DNA of 64,000 bases from Acinetobacter pittii (GCF_034064985.1 NZ_CP139249.1:1240001-1304000), one strand, 5' to 3'. Numbered from the stretch's first letter, positions 1-9,819 are shown. Numbers and translations: made by a program. Notes: generated by a model from the letters alone, not told the origin.

Positions 1-140
1 GGGACTTTATGTTGAGGGGTTCCACCTTGCAATGGGTGCGGATGACAAACAACCGCAAAGCCTTTGATTTCACCTTCAGGGCGGTCAACGAAAAGTTCAA
101 TTTTACCTACTGGACCCTGGATGAAAGTTTGCTCAGACAT
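1..140 (-). CDS. Alpha/beta hydrolase, N-terminal fragment
   Basis: The reverse strand reads from an ATG at 140 to the window edge, so only the first 46 or so codons are present. The product starts MSEQTFIQGPVGKIELFVDR and continues with GFAVVCHPHPLQGGTPQHKVP. The CHPHP..GG segment is the oxyanion-loop signature of the small COG2945-type alpha/beta hydrolases. The nucleophile and the rest of the fold lie outside the window, so the substrate cannot be judged. It is divergent from yaaA. Confidence 0.75.
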   Translation of the reverse strand, partial: MSEQTFIQGPVGKIELFVDRPEGEIKGFAVVCHPHPLQGGTPQHKV

Positions 141-265
141 ATAAGAACCGCTAAATAACAATACGTGATGCTATTTTACCGATAGTCGTCATTGAAAACA
201 CGAGTTAGCATTAAAAAATATCTACTGTTATAGTTGGTATTAAGAATAATTTTTTCAGGTTGTCT

Positions 266-1045
266 ATGCTTGCTTTAATTTCTCCTGCAAAAACTTTAGA
301 TTATGAATCAGCGTTACCTACAGATGAGTTTACTCAGCCTCGCTTGTTAGAAAACTCAGCACAATTAATTGATGTTTGTCGCAAACTTTCTGCTTCGGAA
401 ATTGCGAGTTTAATGAGTGTCAGTGAAAAAATTGCCACACTAAATGCAGATCGATTTAGAGATTGGAATCTCGAATTTAATTTCTCAAATGCTCGCCAAG
501 CAATCTATGCATTTAAAGGGGATGTTTACACCGGTTTAGATGCTTATCATTTAAAAGATAAAGATATTGATTTTGCACAGCAGCATTTACGTATGCTGTC
601 TGGTCTATATGGTTTATTGCGTCCTTTGGATTTAATGATGCCTTATCGTTTAGAGATGGGTACTAAATTAAAAAATACTCGCGGTCATAATTTGTATGAA
701 TTCTGGGGTGATATCATCACTAACCAAATTAATGAAGACTTGGCAGCAATTAAATCTGAATTGCTGGTAAATCTAGCTTCAGATGAATATTACAAGTCTG
801 TCAATGAAAAGAAAATTAAGGCTGAAATTGTGAAGCCTGTTTTTCTTGACCAGAAAAATGGCAAATATAAAGTCATAAGTTTCTATGCGAAAAAAGCACG
901 CGGTTTAATGGCTCGTTTTATGATTGAAAACCAATTAAATAAAGCTGAAGACATCAAAGCGTTTAATACCGAGGGTTACTACTTTGATGCTGAGAATTCA
1001 TCAGCAAAAGAGTTGGTGTTTAAGCGGGATGAGCAAGTGGCTTAA
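266..1045 (+). CDS. yaaA: Peroxide stress protein YaaA
   Basis: This 259-residue protein begins [18 protein letters not shown], the invariant start of the YaaA/UPF0246 family. E. coli YaaA limits free iron and so protects DNA and protein during peroxide stress. I chose the ATG at 266 rather than the in-frame TTG at 260, because family members start directly with [11 protein letters not shown]. The conserved [22 protein letters not shown] block lies near residues 112-133, and the length is normal. It stands alone, followed by an intergenic repeat. Confidence 0.95.
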   Translation: MLALISPAKTLDYESALPTDEFTQPRLLENSAQLIDVCRKLSASEIASLMSVSEKIATLNADRFRDWNLEFNFSNARQAIYAFKGDVYTGLDAYHLKDKDIDFAQQHLRMLSGLYGLLRPLDLMMPYRLEMGTKLKNTRGHNLYEFWGDIITNQINEDLAAIKSELLVNLASDEYYKSVNEKKIKAEIVKPVFLDQKNGKYKVISFYAKKARGLMARFMIENQLNKAEDIKAFNTEGYYFDAENSSAKELVFKRDEQVA

Positions 1046-1120
1046 TTAAATTAATAATTTCATGTGCCATGCGGCCTTTGGTCTCATGTTTAATTTATTA
1101 AACTCTATTGGCTATGCCTT

Positions 1121-1233
1121 ACTTTTGAAAGGTCAAAAGTAACAAAAACCTTTGTTGAACAGAGGGCACATCCATGTGGCCCTGTTCAACAGTGGCATCC
1201 ATGCCACTCGTCACGATAGCTTTTGTTATCGTG
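1121..1233. repeat. Multi-hairpin intergenic repeat
   Basis: Four inverted repeats follow each other. They are ACTTTTGA/TCAAAAGT (1121-1140), a long imperfect stem with GTTGAAC ends (1154-1190), AGTGGCAT/ATGCCACT (1191-1208) and CACGATA/TATCGTG (1212-1233). None is followed by a clear U-run for either flanking gene. The chain sits between the convergent ends of yaaA and thiG. It looks like a dispersed REP/BIME-like element rather than a simple terminator; whether it recurs in the genome cannot be seen here. Confidence 0.6.
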
Positions 1234-1259
1234 CTTTAAAATTTAGACAAAATTAATGA

Positions 1260-2045
1260 TTACTTAAAGAAATAACCAGTTTCTGGTGAGCTTGCATTTG
1301 CCATGCGTTTACGTGGCATACGACCTGCTAAAAATGCTTCACGCCCAGCTTCAACAGCTTTTTTCATCGCAGAAGCCATCACAATAGGGTTTTGCGCAGC
1401 TGCAATTGCTGTATTCATTAATACACCATCACAACCGAGTTCCATTGCAATAGCAGCATCACTTGCTGTGCCAACACCTGCATCAACTAAAACTGGAACT
1501 TTCGCATTTTCTTTAATAATTGAAATGGTGTGTGGGTTTAAAATACCTAAACCTGAACCAATGAGGCTACCTAAAGGCATAATCGCAACACAGCCCATAC
1601 TTTCAAGTTCTTGCGCAATGATCGGATCATCAGAGGTATAGACCATAATCTCAAAACCGTCGTCAATTAAAGTACGAGCCGCTTTTAAGGTCTCGGTTAC
1701 ATTTGGATATAAGGTTTTTTCATCACCTAGAACTTCAAGCTTTACTAAATTGTGACCATCAAGTAGCTCACGCGCTAACATGCAGGTACGTACTGCACTA
1801 TCAGCATCAAAACAACCTGCGGTATTTGGCAAAATTGTATATTTCTCTGGTGGGATAACTGAAAGTAAATTCGGTTGGTCTGGATTTTGTCCAATATTTA
1901 CACGGCGGATTGCGACAGTTACGATTTCTGCACCACTGGCTTGAATAGCTAAATTCGTTTCATTTAAGTCTTTATATTTGCCAGTTCCGACCAATAAACG
2001 AGATTGAAAAGAACGTGAACCAATAATGAGAGGGGTGTCTTGCAT
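1260..2045 (-). CDS. thiG: Thiazole synthase ThiG
   Basis: ThiG condenses 1-deoxy-xylulose 5-phosphate, dehydroglycine and ThiS thiocarboxylate sulfur into the thiazole moiety of thiamine. The 261-residue product starts [20 protein letters not shown] and has the family blocks [15 protein letters not shown] (with the Schiff-base lysine), [12 protein letters not shown] and [14 protein letters not shown]. Longer in-frame extensions upstream overlap thiS and do not match the family, so the start is set at 2045. It follows thiS by 13 bases. No TPP riboswitch is visible upstream. Confidence 0.96.
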   Translation of the reverse strand: MQDTPLIIGSRSFQSRLLVGTGKYKDLNETNLAIQASGAEIVTVAIRRVNIGQNPDQPNLLSVIPPEKYTILPNTAGCFDADSAVRTCMLARELLDGHNLVKLEVLGDEKTLYPNVTETLKAARTLIDDGFEIMVYTSDDPIIAQELESMGCVAIMPLGSLIGSGLGILNPHTISIIKENAKVPVLVDAGVGTASDAAIAMELGCDGVLMNTAIAAAQNPIVMASAMKKAVEAGREAFLAGRMPRKRMANASSPETGYFFK

Positions 2046-2058
2046 GGATAACTCCGAC

Positions 2059-2256
2059 TTAGCCGCCGCCAACAGCGTGAATAATTTCGATACGGTCATG
2101 TTGAGCAATCGTAATTTGCTCTAATTTGCTTTTAGAAACGATTTGCTGATTGTGCTCGACAGCAAAACGTTTTCCTTCAAGTGCCAACTCCTGAATGAGT
2201 TGCAACAGGTTTTGGCTAGGCGTGTCCGTTAATTCGCCATTTAAATAAATTTGCAT
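2059..2256 (-). CDS. thiS: Sulfur carrier protein ThiS
   Basis: This 65-residue ubiquitin-like protein begins [20 protein letters not shown] and ends in HAVGGG. The C-terminal Gly-Gly is adenylated and thiocarboxylated to donate sulfur to ThiG. The start at 2256 gives the normal family length; a longer in-frame start upstream would add an unrelated N-terminus. It lies 13 bases after the DUF423 gene and 13 before thiG, so the three are probably cotranscribed. Confidence 0.95.
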   Translation of the reverse strand: MQIYLNGELTDTPSQNLLQLIQELALEGKRFAVEHNQQIVSKSKLEQITIAQHDRIEIIHAVGGG

Positions 2257-2269
2257 GATCACATTCCGA

Positions 2270-2635
2270 TTATTTTGCGTATTTGAAAGCATTCCAAGCC
2301 AAGACTAGCCATCCCGCAATCATTAAAGCTCCACCGATTGGAGTAATTGCGCCTAATATTCTTGGTAAACCCAGCGCCATGATATAAAGCGAACCACAAA
2401 AGAATAGAATACCAATTTGGATAAGCAAGAAAGATAACTTGATTGGGAAATGAGGAAGAACCTTACTTAAAATACCAAGGGCTAATAGGCCAAGCGCATG
2501 ATAAAAAAAGTAGTCGGTTGCAGTCTGCCACCAAGCAAGTTGCTCAGGACCCGCGTGAGCTTTAAGACCATGTGCTCCAAAAGCACCCAACATGACTGCA
2601 AAGGCAAGATTAAGGGCTGAAATGGCAATCCACAT
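2270..2635 (-). CDS. DUF423 family inner-membrane protein (YgdD-like)
   Basis: The 121-residue product starts MWIAISALNLAFAVMLGAFGAHGLKAH; the GAFGAHGLK motif is typical of DUF423/YgdD proteins. Four hydrophobic segments are apparent, near residues 3-22, 45-62, 69-88 and 95-115. Its function is not established. Linkage to thiS-thiG is by spacing only and need not mean a role in thiamine synthesis. Confidence 0.85.
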   Translation of the reverse strand: MWIAISALNLAFAVMLGAFGAHGLKAHAGPEQLAWWQTATDYFFYHALGLLALGILSKVLPHFPIKLSFLLIQIGILFFCGSLYIMALGLPRILGAITPIGGALMIAGWLVLAWNAFKYAK

Positions 2636-2702
2636 AACAAAAAACGCAACTGAATAATGAAAAGCAACGTTAACATAGATTGGGTTGGCTAAACATAGCC
2701 AG

Positions 2703-2730
2703 ATAAAACAAAAGGGCGAATCGCCCTTTT
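2703..2730 (-). terminator. Rho-independent terminator of rpoH
   Basis: A nine-base-pair stem of AAAAGGGCG and CGCCCTTTT with a three-base loop occupies 2710-2730. On the minus strand it is followed by a T-rich run. It sits 15 bases after the rpoH stop. Confidence 0.8.
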
Positions 2731-2744
2731 ATTTTTTCATTTTT

Positions 2745-3611
2745 TTAGCTTGCTGACATGGCAGTTTTAATCTTTTCCATCGCATTCTTTTCAAGCTGAC
2801 GGATACGCTCTGCAGAAACATTATATTCAGCCGCTAACTCATGAAGAGTAGATTTGTCATCATCTAACCAGCGGCGTTGTAAAATATTACGTGAACGGTC
2901 ATCCAACTGGTCCATTGCATCATGCAAGGCTGAAGTACTTTGCTCTTCCCAGTCTTCATTTTCGACTAAACGAGCAGGGTCGTAGCGGTTATCTTCAAGA
3001 TACAACGCAGGAGCAGTATGAGGGGTGTCATCATCGTCATCACCTTGTGCCTCAAAAGCAGCATCATAGGCAGTTAAACGACCTTCCATTTCCAGTACTT
3101 GCTCTGGGGTTACATTTAAGTCATTAGCAATCGATTGAGCTTCTTCGAGCGTCAGCTTTTTACTCGATTTTTTTAGACTACGTAAATTGAAAAATAATTT
3201 ACGCTGAGCTTTTGTCGTTGCAATTTTGACAATACGCCAGTTGCGAATAACGTATTCATGAATTTCTGCCTTAATCCAGTGGACGGCAAAAGATACTAAA
3301 CGTACACCCATATTTGGGTCGAAACGTTTCACGGCTTTCATTAAGCCTAGATTACCTTCTTGAATAAGGTCGCCTTGTGGTAGGCCATAACCTGCATAGC
3401 TGCGCGCAATATGAACGACAAAACGTAAATGCGACATTACCAGCATTTTTGCGGCATCAAGATCTTGGTCATAATAATAACGCTCAGCAAGTTCTTTTTC
3501 TTGCTCGGCCGTTAAAATAGGAATCTGATTGACAGTACTGATATATGCACCAAGGTTTACACCGGGCGCAGACAATGACAGGGGCATCAATTGATTGCTG
3601 CTGTCACTCAT
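2745..3611 (-). CDS. rpoH: RNA polymerase heat-shock sigma factor RpoH (sigma-32)
   Basis: This 288-residue group 3 sigma-70 protein directs transcription of heat-shock genes. Region 1.2/2.1 begins near [19 protein letters not shown]. Region 2 has [26 protein letters not shown], followed by [15 protein letters not shown]. The RpoH box region has [22 protein letters not shown]. Region 4.2 has the helix-turn-helix [24 protein letters not shown]. Length and motifs are normal. It is single and ends in its own terminator. Confidence 0.97.
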   Translation of the reverse strand: MSDSSNQLMPLSLSAPGVNLGAYISTVNQIPILTAEQEKELAERYYYDQDLDAAKMLVMSHLRFVVHIARSYAGYGLPQGDLIQEGNLGLMKAVKRFDPNMGVRLVSFAVHWIKAEIHEYVIRNWRIVKIATTKAQRKLFFNLRSLKKSSKKLTLEEAQSIANDLNVTPEQVLEMEGRLTAYDAAFEAQGDDDDDTPHTAPALYLEDNRYDPARLVENEDWEEQSTSALHDAMDQLDDRSRNILQRRWLDDDKSTLHELAAEYNVSAERIRQLEKNAMEKIKTAMSAS

Positions 3612-3744
3612 GAGTTCTCCTTATAGGATCGAATGGGATAACCAATAAATTCATCTTAATTTGAATCAGCTTCATAATTAAGGAAAATTGGGTAGAGAAA
3701 TGTAAAATTTTATGCAACTTCTAATCTTTTAGTTTAGCAAAGAA

Positions 3745-3990
3745 TTATTGAGTTTCAATTAAATAGTGAAATTCTCTCTCTGATATGTGTGTAGTTTGAC
3801 ACATAAAATGATGTAAACCACAGTAACGAGTTACATCAATTTCACTATGAGGATCTGACGATTTTAATAAAAATTGTTGTTTGCCTGATGCTTTTTTAAG
3901 TTCACGCTTTAACATTAACAATGGCATTGGGCAGGGCTGCCCAAGGGCATTAATTTCAATGGGTGCTGTATTAGAAGAAGTATTGCTCAT
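3745..3990 (-). CDS. TusA/SirA family sulfurtransferase
   Basis: The 81-residue protein carries the CPMPLL signature (Cys-Pro-x-Pro) near residue 20, after INALGQPCPMPLLMLKREL. TusA proteins relay persulfide sulfur for tRNA 2-thiouridine, molybdopterin and other pathways. The C-terminal half has DVTRYCGLHHF. The family has several paralogue groups, so a strict TusA assignment is not certain. It is monocistronic and upstream of nothing on the same strand within 700 bases. Confidence 0.85.
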   Translation of the reverse strand: MSNTSSNTAPIEINALGQPCPMPLLMLKRELKKASGKQQFLLKSSDPHSEIDVTRYCGLHHFMCQTTHISEREFHYLIETQ

Positions 3991-4363
3991 TCATCATCAA
4001 AACAACTAAAAAAATTATTCTAACAAATTTTTAGTAAATACAGCATATTTTATGGAACAAGATATGGGTAATTTCTATAAAAAATATTGTAATAAGCTGT
4101 TTAAAAAAACAACTAAAAATAGGGGAAATATTTGAAAAAAATTCTATTAATTGTCATAAACCCGTGTTAAGCTCGAACCGTTTTAGGATTTACCACACAA
4201 TCAAATTGATTTAATAACCCTATAACAAATGGATGTAACCGGAAATTGTTGATAGTTTTACAGAATGATTACAAGCTTTAAGATTATAAATATTTTAAAA
4301 CCTTGTTTGCTCTGCTGTTTGCAACACCGGAAGGTCCTTTTTTCAACATCTGAGGATTGACTT
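3991..4363 (+). promoter_or_regulatory. AT-rich upstream region and probable long leader of cold-shock gene
   Basis: No gene is visible here. The last 200 bases before the cold-shock start at 4364 probably hold its promoter and a long 5' leader, as is usual for cspA-type genes whose leader RNA refolds on cold shock. A TTGTCA hexamer at 4151-4156 is the best -35 candidate but has no good -10 at normal spacing. The leader call is inference. Confidence 0.35.
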
Positions 4364-4576
4364 ATGACAGCTCGTGAACAAGGCGTAGTAAAGTGGTTTA
4401 ATGACACTAAAGGCTTTGGTTTTATTCAACGTAACGGCGGCGACGATGTATTCGTTCACTTCCGTGCAATCGTAGGTGACGGTCACCGTTCTCTACGTGA
4501 TGGTCAACGCGTAGAGTTTAGCGTTGTACAAGGTCAAAAAGGTTTTCAAGCTGAAAACGTTCAGCCTTTAGACTAA
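4364..4576 (+). CDS. Cold-shock domain protein
   Basis: This 70-residue single OB-fold protein contains RNP1 (KGFGFIQ) and RNP2 (VFVHF), which bind single-stranded RNA or DNA. The start is preceded by TGAGGA. Such proteins act as RNA chaperones that melt structure at low temperature. A related 69-residue copy lies at 26333, sharing [16 protein letters not shown]. The opposite flank carries a strong terminator. The gene could equally be a constitutive Csp paralogue; cold induction is not shown by sequence. Confidence 0.93.
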   Translation: MTAREQGVVKWFNDTKGFGFIQRNGGDDVFVHFRAIVGDGHRSLRDGQRVEFSVVQGQKGFQAENVQPLD

Positions 4577-4605
4577 GACTAATTCATCTTTTTGATGAAT
4601 GATGG

Positions 4606-4636
4606 ACGCTCCAATTTTTGAATTGGGGCGTTTTTG
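4606..4636 (+). terminator. Rho-independent terminator of cold-shock gene
   Basis: An 11-base-pair stem (ACGCTCCAATT with AATTGGGGCGT, one G-T pair) and a TTTG loop are followed by a T run. A second hairpin, ATTCATC/GATGAAT at 4582-4600, lies just before it. Confidence 0.85.
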
Positions 4637-4685
4637 TTTATAATGATCTTCTCATTCGAGAGATTGTTTGTTAGAGCGCGTATTT

Positions 4686-5837
4686 ATGACATCTGGTTTT
4701 GAAACCTTGAATTTACATCCGCAACTTAAAAAGGCGATTGATGCTTTAGGGTTTACTCAAATGACCCCAATTCAGCAAAAGGTTTTAAAATATACATTAG
4801 CCGGGCATGATGCAATTGGGCGAGCACAAACGGGAACAGGTAAGACAGCTGCCTTTCTGATTAGTGTAATTAATGATTTACTCAATAATCCGATTCAAGA
4901 GCAACGCTTCCGTGGCGAGCCTCGTGCTTTAATCTTGGCACCTACTCGTGAGTTGGCATTGCAAATTGAAAGTGATGCAAAGCTACTTACAAAATTCTCA
5001 GATTTGCACCTTGTAACATTATTAGGTGGTGTAGATTTTGATAAGCAAAAGAAACAGCTAGATGCTAATTTTGTTGATATCATGGTCGCTACACCTGGGC
5101 GTCTAATTGATTTTGTAGAACAAAAAGAAGTTTGGCTCGATCAAATTGAATTTTTAGTGATTGATGAAGCCGACCGCTTACTGGACATGGGTTTTATTCC
5201 TTCTGTAAAACGTATTGTCCGTTACTCTCCGCGTAAGGAACAACGTCAAACACTGATGTTCTCTGCGACGTTTAGTTATGATGTTCTTAATTTGGCAAGA
5301 CAATGGTTGTTTGAACCAATCACTGTTGAAATTGAGCCGGAGCAAAAAACGAATAACGATGTAGAGCAACGTGTGTATGTCGTGGCTAAACAAGATAAAT
5401 ATCGTTTATTACAAGATATCTTGCGTGAAGAGCCGATCGATAAAGTCATGATTTTTGCTAATCGACGTGATCAGGTGCGCCGTCTTTATGATCATTTAAA
5501 GAAAGATGGATACAGAGTCGGTATGCTTTCAGGTGAGATTGCTCAAGATAAACGTTTAAAAATGCTAGAGCAATTTAAGCAAGGTAAACATAATATTATG
5601 ATCGCGACGGATGTTGCTGGTCGTGGTATTCATGTGGATGGCGTGTCGCATGTCATCAACTTTACATTGCCTGAACAATCTGATGATTATGTACACCGTA
5701 TTGGTCGTACAGGTCGCGCTGGGTCACAAGGTGTAAGTATTAGTTTTCTTTCAGAAGATGATGCATTTTATTTACCCGAAATTGAAAAAGCAATTGGTAA
5801 AAAATTACCACTGACCAGATTAGATGGTTACTGCTAA
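4686..5837 (+). CDS. rhlB: DEAD-box ATP-dependent RNA helicase, RhlB-like
   Basis: The 383-residue protein has the full DEAD-box series: Q motif ([10 protein letters not shown]), motif [19 protein letters not shown], motif II DEAD, motif III SAT, motif V and motif [12 protein letters not shown]. It has almost no C-terminal extension, so it fits the short RhlB/RhlE group that unwinds RNA, often with RNase E. I placed the start at ATG 4686; an in-frame TTG at 4668 would add six residues. The neighbouring cold-shock gene makes a shared role in RNA remodelling plausible. Confidence 0.88.
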   Translation: MTSGFETLNLHPQLKKAIDALGFTQMTPIQQKVLKYTLAGHDAIGRAQTGTGKTAAFLISVINDLLNNPIQEQRFRGEPRALILAPTRELALQIESDAKLLTKFSDLHLVTLLGGVDFDKQKKQLDANFVDIMVATPGRLIDFVEQKEVWLDQIEFLVIDEADRLLDMGFIPSVKRIVRYSPRKEQRQTLMFSATFSYDVLNLARQWLFEPITVEIEPEQKTNNDVEQRVYVVAKQDKYRLLQDILREEPIDKVMIFANRRDQVRRLYDHLKKDGYRVGMLSGEIAQDKRLKMLEQFKQGKHNIMIATDVAGRGIHVDGVSHVINFTLPEQSDDYVHRIGRTGRAGSQGVSISFLSEDDAFYLPEIEKAIGKKLPLTRLDGYC

Positions 5838-5840
5838 TAA

Positions 5841-5870
5841 AAAAATCCCAATCATTTGATTGGGATTTTT
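5841..5870. terminator. Bidirectional terminator
   Basis: A perfect 14-base-pair inverted repeat with A and T runs at its ends lies between the convergent helicase gene and the lipoprotein gene at 5875. It can terminate both transcripts. Confidence 0.9.
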
Positions 5871-5874
5871 TTGA

Positions 5875-6255
5875 TTAATTAATTTTACAATAGAAAGTAA
5901 GCGTTGTTTGGTAGTCATCATCTTTTGCTAAAGATGCATTTTTACCAGTTAATGTACCAATAACACCTGCTGCTGCTTCAACCATTTGACCAGTTTTTTC
6001 ACTTACAACATCTTTTAATACACCGTTATATGTTGTTTTTTCATCTACAACGACTGGTGTAGTGTTTTTTGAGCAAGTTTTTTGAGCTGCAGTAATTGCA
6101 TTATTTTTCGCAATTAAGTTGGTTTTGCCAATACCTGTAACTTCAAACTGATTATTTTCTTTTTGAACTGCTAAAGTATTTTTAGGAGTAGTTGCGCAAG
6201 CACCAAGTAATAAAACAACACCGCTCATTGCGCTCGCTAAAATTATTTTTTTCAT
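5875..6255 (-). CDS. Small lipoprotein of unknown function
   Basis: The 126-residue product starts MKKIILASAMSGVVLLLGAC. This is a signal peptide ending in a lipobox (LGAC, Cys20). The mature part is small and alpha/beta in appearance, with two further cysteines and the segment ITAAQKTCSKNTTPVVVDEKTTYNG. It also has a Gly/Ala-rich hydrophobic stretch, AAAGVIGTLTG. I do not recognise the family. It probably sits on a membrane facing the periplasm. Confidence 0.75.
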   Translation of the reverse strand: MKKIILASAMSGVVLLLGACATTPKNTLAVQKENNQFEVTGIGKTNLIAKNNAITAAQKTCSKNTTPVVVDEKTTYNGVLKDVVSEKTGQMVEAAAGVIGTLTGKNASLAKDDDYQTTLTFYCKIN

Positions 6256-6459
6256 AATGCACCTAAAGTTAATCGCTAAAAGACATAGCTATTTGAACAT
6301 AAGTTTTCTATTTGATTTTGAAGACGTTGTATGAGTTTTGATGTTTTGTATTAAAAAATGTCAAAGTGAGAGTTCGCTAATTTTATAAGCTAGATTCAAT
6401 GGTGGATTAACGGTAGATTATGCTAATCTATTTTGAATTTTTGAGTTAGATCAATATTA

Positions 6460-7035
6460 ATGACGGAATCAGCAATACAAATAATTCACCAAAATATTCA
6501 TCAGCGTCAGTCTATTGGCCAATTAGTTGAGCCAGCTCCAAGTACAGAGCAATTAGAGTTAGCTTTCCAAGCAGCTTTGACTGCTCCAGATCATCATAGA
6601 CTTAAGCCAACGCGTTTTGTGGTTGTTTCAGGCGAACAACGTGGTGCTTTTGGTGAAGTTTTAGCAAAGGCTCTAGCAGATTTAGGTGAAACTGATCCCG
6701 CTCAACTCGAACGTGTTAAACAACATCCTTTTCGCGCACCATTACTCATTTTGGCGCTTACACAACTACAAGATCATCCGAAAGTACCGCATTTCGAACA
6801 AATCTTAAGTACGGGTGCCGCAGTACAAAATCTTTTATTATCTCTACAAGCTCAAGGTTTTTCGACCATGTGGCGTAGTGGTGCAGTTGTCGAATCAAAT
6901 TGGTTAAAACAGCATTTAGGTCTGCAACCTCGTGATTTAATTTCAGGTATTATTTACATCGGCACAGCAGCTAAAGTAATTGCACCGCGTGCAGATATTG
7001 AAAGTAAAGAGTTCGTAAAAGTTTGGCAGGCTTAA
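6460..7035 (+). CDS. Nitroreductase family protein (YdjA-like)
   Basis: The 191-residue protein fits the short FMN-dependent nitroreductases of the YdjA group. It has the N-terminal RQSIGQLVEPAPSTEQLE and APDHHRLKPTRFVVV segment that binds FMN, and GAAVQNLLLSLQAQGFSTMWRSG near the C-terminal half. The physiological substrate of YdjA-type enzymes is not known. It ends 34 bases before gpsA and may be cotranscribed with it. Confidence 0.88.
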   Translation: MTESAIQIIHQNIHQRQSIGQLVEPAPSTEQLELAFQAALTAPDHHRLKPTRFVVVSGEQRGAFGEVLAKALADLGETDPAQLERVKQHPFRAPLLILALTQLQDHPKVPHFEQILSTGAAVQNLLLSLQAQGFSTMWRSGAVVESNWLKQHLGLQPRDLISGIIYIGTAAKVIAPRADIESKEFVKVWQA

Positions 7036-7069
7036 ACGTCTGTAGAAGTAAGAAATAGGATAATAAAAG

Positions 7070-8143
7070 ATGGCTGAATTTAAGTTTACAGATTTGGTGG
7101 AACCTGTTGCGGTTGATAAAAAAACTGCTTTACGTATTACCGTTCTAGGGGGAGGAAGCTTTGGAACGGCTATGGCAAATTTAGCTGCACGTAACGGTTG
7201 CGATACCATGATCTGGATTCGTGACGCCGAAACAGCTGAGGAAATTAATAAAACACACATTAATAAACGTTATTTGCCAGATTTTATTTTAGAGTCATCA
7301 TTACGCGCTGTGTCTGATCTTGAGCAAGCTGTATGTGACCGAGATATTATTTTAGTTGCAATTCCAAGTCACTCATTCCGTGATGTCTTAAAACAAATTG
7401 CTCCTTATATTACTGCACAGGCGGTTGTGTCTTTGACCAAAGGTGTTGAAGCTAAAACTTTCAGCTTCATGAGCGATATTATTCGTGAAGAATTACCAGA
7501 AGTACCTTATGGTGTACTATCAGGTCCAAACCTTGCAAAAGAAATTATGGCAGGCATGCCGTCGGGTACCGTTATTGCTAGTGATTCGGAATTAGTTCGT
7601 TATGCTGTGCAACATGCTCTGCATAGTGCTTTATTCCGTGTTTTTGGTAGTGATGATGTGCACGGTGTGGAATTAGGTGGTGCGCTTAAAAATATTTATG
7701 CGGTTGCAATGGGAATTGGCGCAGCTTACAAAATTGGTGAAAACACCAAGAGTATGATTTTAACCCGTGCTTTGGCCGAGATGAGTCGTTTTGCAGTGAA
7801 ACAAGGTGCAAATCCACTTACATTCTTGGGGTTGTCAGGTGTGGGGGATTTATTCGCGACTTGTAATAGTCCTTTAAGCCGTAATTATCAGATTGGCTAT
7901 GCTTTAGGTTCGGGTAAAACACTTGATCAAGCCAGTAAAGAGTTGGGTCAGACAGCAGAAGGTATCAATACAATCGTTCAGGTGCGTGGTAAAGCAGAAG
8001 AACTAGATGTTTATATGCCTATTACCAATGCTCTATATGAAGTTATTTTTGAAGGGGCGCCTCCTTTAAATATTGCATTATCTCTTATGAAAAACGGACA
8101 TCGTAGTGACGTAGAATTTGTTTTACCTCATCATGAAGTCTGA
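7070..8143 (+). CDS. gpsA: Glycerol-3-phosphate dehydrogenase [NAD(P)+] GpsA
   Basis: GpsA reduces dihydroxyacetone phosphate to sn-glycerol 3-phosphate, the backbone for phospholipids. The Rossmann motif VLGGGSFGTAMA is near residues 25-36. SLTKGVEAKT, SGPNLAKEI and the catalytic-lysine region ELGGALKNIYAVAMGIGAAYK follow. A leader of about 20 residues (MAEFKFTDLVEPVAVDKKTA) precedes the Rossmann fold, longer than in E. coli; no better internal start is visible. sixA, gspL and gspM follow on the same strand. Confidence 0.96.
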   Translation: MAEFKFTDLVEPVAVDKKTALRITVLGGGSFGTAMANLAARNGCDTMIWIRDAETAEEINKTHINKRYLPDFILESSLRAVSDLEQAVCDRDIILVAIPSHSFRDVLKQIAPYITAQAVVSLTKGVEAKTFSFMSDIIREELPEVPYGVLSGPNLAKEIMAGMPSGTVIASDSELVRYAVQHALHSALFRVFGSDDVHGVELGGALKNIYAVAMGIGAAYKIGENTKSMILTRALAEMSRFAVKQGANPLTFLGLSGVGDLFATCNSPLSRNYQIGYALGSGKTLDQASKELGQTAEGINTIVQVRGKAEELDVYMPITNALYEVIFEGAPPLNIALSLMKNGHRSDVEFVLPHHEV

Positions 8144-8199
8144 AGAAGAAATGTCATAAATTGTGGTTATAATGCAAGAATTATTAACAAGGAAAATTT

Positions 8200-8655
8200 A
8201 TGCAACTGACATTGGTTCGCCATGGGGAAGCCGCTCCACCTGTAAATGGTAACGACACTAAACGCCCTCTTACTGCTCGTGGACATGCTCAAGCAGAACA
8301 GACAGCCACATTTTTAAAAGATATTGTTAAGCCTGATATTTTTGTAGTTAGTCCTTTGTTGCGTGCTCAAGAGACATTGGCACATATTCAAGCGTACTTT
8401 AAAGATGTGCCTGTGTTGTTATGCGATAAAATTAAACCAGATGATAATGCGAAAGAAGCAATTGAGTGGTTATCTCAGGTTCCTTATGAGTCAATTGTAG
8501 TGGTGTGTCATATGAATGTGGTAGGACATATTGCCGAACTGCTGACTCATGAAAACTTTAATCCATTTGCACTGGCTGAAGCTCGAATTTATGATCAGGC
8601 TGTGATTGCAACTGGTTTATCAACACAAAAAAATAGTTTTATACCCACAATATAA
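8200..8655 (+). CDS. sixA: Phosphohistidine phosphatase SixA
   Basis: The 151-residue histidine-phosphatase-superfamily protein starts MQLTLVRHGEAAPP, giving the RHG catalytic motif at residues 7-9. The second conserved region is VVCHMNVVGHIAELL. SixA dephosphorylates phosphohistidine on HPt-type proteins and, in E. coli, the nitrogen phosphotransferase NPr. The start is preceded by AAGGAAAA. It lies 56 bases after gpsA. Confidence 0.9.
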   Translation: MQLTLVRHGEAAPPVNGNDTKRPLTARGHAQAEQTATFLKDIVKPDIFVVSPLLRAQETLAHIQAYFKDVPVLLCDKIKPDDNAKEAIEWLSQVPYESIVVVCHMNVVGHIAELLTHENFNPFALAEARIYDQAVIATGLSTQKNSFIPTI

Positions 8656-8679
8656 TTAAAAAAGGTTATTTAGCCCATT

Positions 8680-9819
8680 ATGCTGTATTTATGGATGCCT
8701 GAAACCAATGGAATATGGCATTGGTCTAACGGAGAAAACTGGTTGCAGGCTGCAAGTCTGGATCAATTAATACAAGACCTACAATTGCATCAAGGAAAAG
8801 AGGCTGTCGTCTTTTTTCCTAGTCGTCATGCTCAGGTATTCCAGCAACACATAGCAAAGTCTCATTACAAGCAACTCGGGGCAGATGGTGTTAAATATTT
8901 GCTTGAAGAGTTTGTGACTTTGCCGATTGATCATATGAAAGTAGTTCATCATTTTCATGCTGATCAATTAACAATATTGGGTGTCGCAAAAACAACTGTG
9001 GAAACATGGCAACATGCTATGAATTTGTTGCCAATCAAGCTGGTTGCTTTGTTACCAGACTTTTTGATTTTGCCGGAACCACAAGAACAACAAGTCATCC
9101 TGTGTAATATTGATCAAAAATTACTGGCGCGCGAAAGTAAGTGGGTAGGTAATTCACTAGATGATTTAGGATTGTTTTTGGAGTTCCAACCAGTTGAAAC
9201 AAACTATCAATATAGTGGGTTAACGGTAGAACAGTTAGAAAGCTTAGAAGCAGCTTCTAGTGTTGAGCAACGTTCAGAATTTTTTTATCAGTTTCAGGGT
9301 TTAGATAAACCTAAACAGCATCCTTTTAATGTTTTACCGAAAGCCAAAGGGCAAGAGCAAACTGTTTCAGGTTACTGGAAAGCATGTGCTGTTATTCTGT
9401 TAGCAATTATAGTGGTTCAGTTTAGCTATGATTTGTTGCGTTGGGTAAAATTAAGAAATGTAGCCAATCAAACAGCTGAGCAGACGATTGAGCAATATAA
9501 ATATTGGTTTGGTCCTTCTAGTCGTGTAAATGAACAAAATATAAAAAGCCAATTTGAAAGTCATTTAAGAATGAGTAAACAGGGTGACACACAAGCACTC
9601 TCTCTGTTGAGCCGTGTTGGGCCTATTTTAATGCAAAGACAAATTTTAGCTCAGCAGTTAAATTATGATGCTTCTACACTAACCATGGCCTTAAAAGCAA
9701 AATCGGGAGATGATTTGCAAGCTTTAACACAGCAGCTTAATCAGCAAGGCTTCAAGGCAGAGTTAGGTAATATTCAAGCCGATGGTGGTGGGGCAATTGG
9801 GGTGGTGAAAATACAATAA
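8680..9819 (+). CDS. gspL: Type II secretion system protein GspL
   Basis: GspL links the cytoplasmic ATPase GspE to the inner-membrane platform of the type II secretion system. This 379-residue protein has the actin-like cytoplasmic half, one transmembrane segment near residues 234-255 (ACAVILLAIIVVQFSYDLL) and a periplasmic ferredoxin-like tail. gspM overlaps its stop codon by one base (TAATG). Only L and M are present here. The other gsp genes are not adjacent, which is the scattered arrangement known in Acinetobacter. Confidence 0.9.
   Translation: MLYLWMPETNGIWHWSNGENWLQAASLDQLIQDLQLHQGKEAVVFFPSRHAQVFQQHIAKSHYKQLGADGVKYLLEEFVTLPIDHMKVVHHFHADQLTILGVAKTTVETWQHAMNLLPIKLVALLPDFLILPEPQEQQVILCNIDQKLLARESKWVGNSLDDLGLFLEFQPVETNYQYSGLTVEQLESLEAASSVEQRSEFFYQFQGLDKPKQHPFNVLPKAKGQEQTVSGYWKACAVILLAIIVVQFSYDLLRWVKLRNVANQTAEQTIEQYKYWFGPSSRVNEQNIKSQFESHLRMSKQGDTQALSLLSRVGPILMQRQILAQQLNYDASTLTMALKAKSGDDLQALTQQLNQQGFKAELGNIQADGGGAIGVVKIQ

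Noticed and set aside
2257..2635. TPP riboswitch upstream of thiS
   Set aside because: The space upstream of thiS is only 13 bases after the DUF423 gene and no thi-box motif is visible there or before DUF423.
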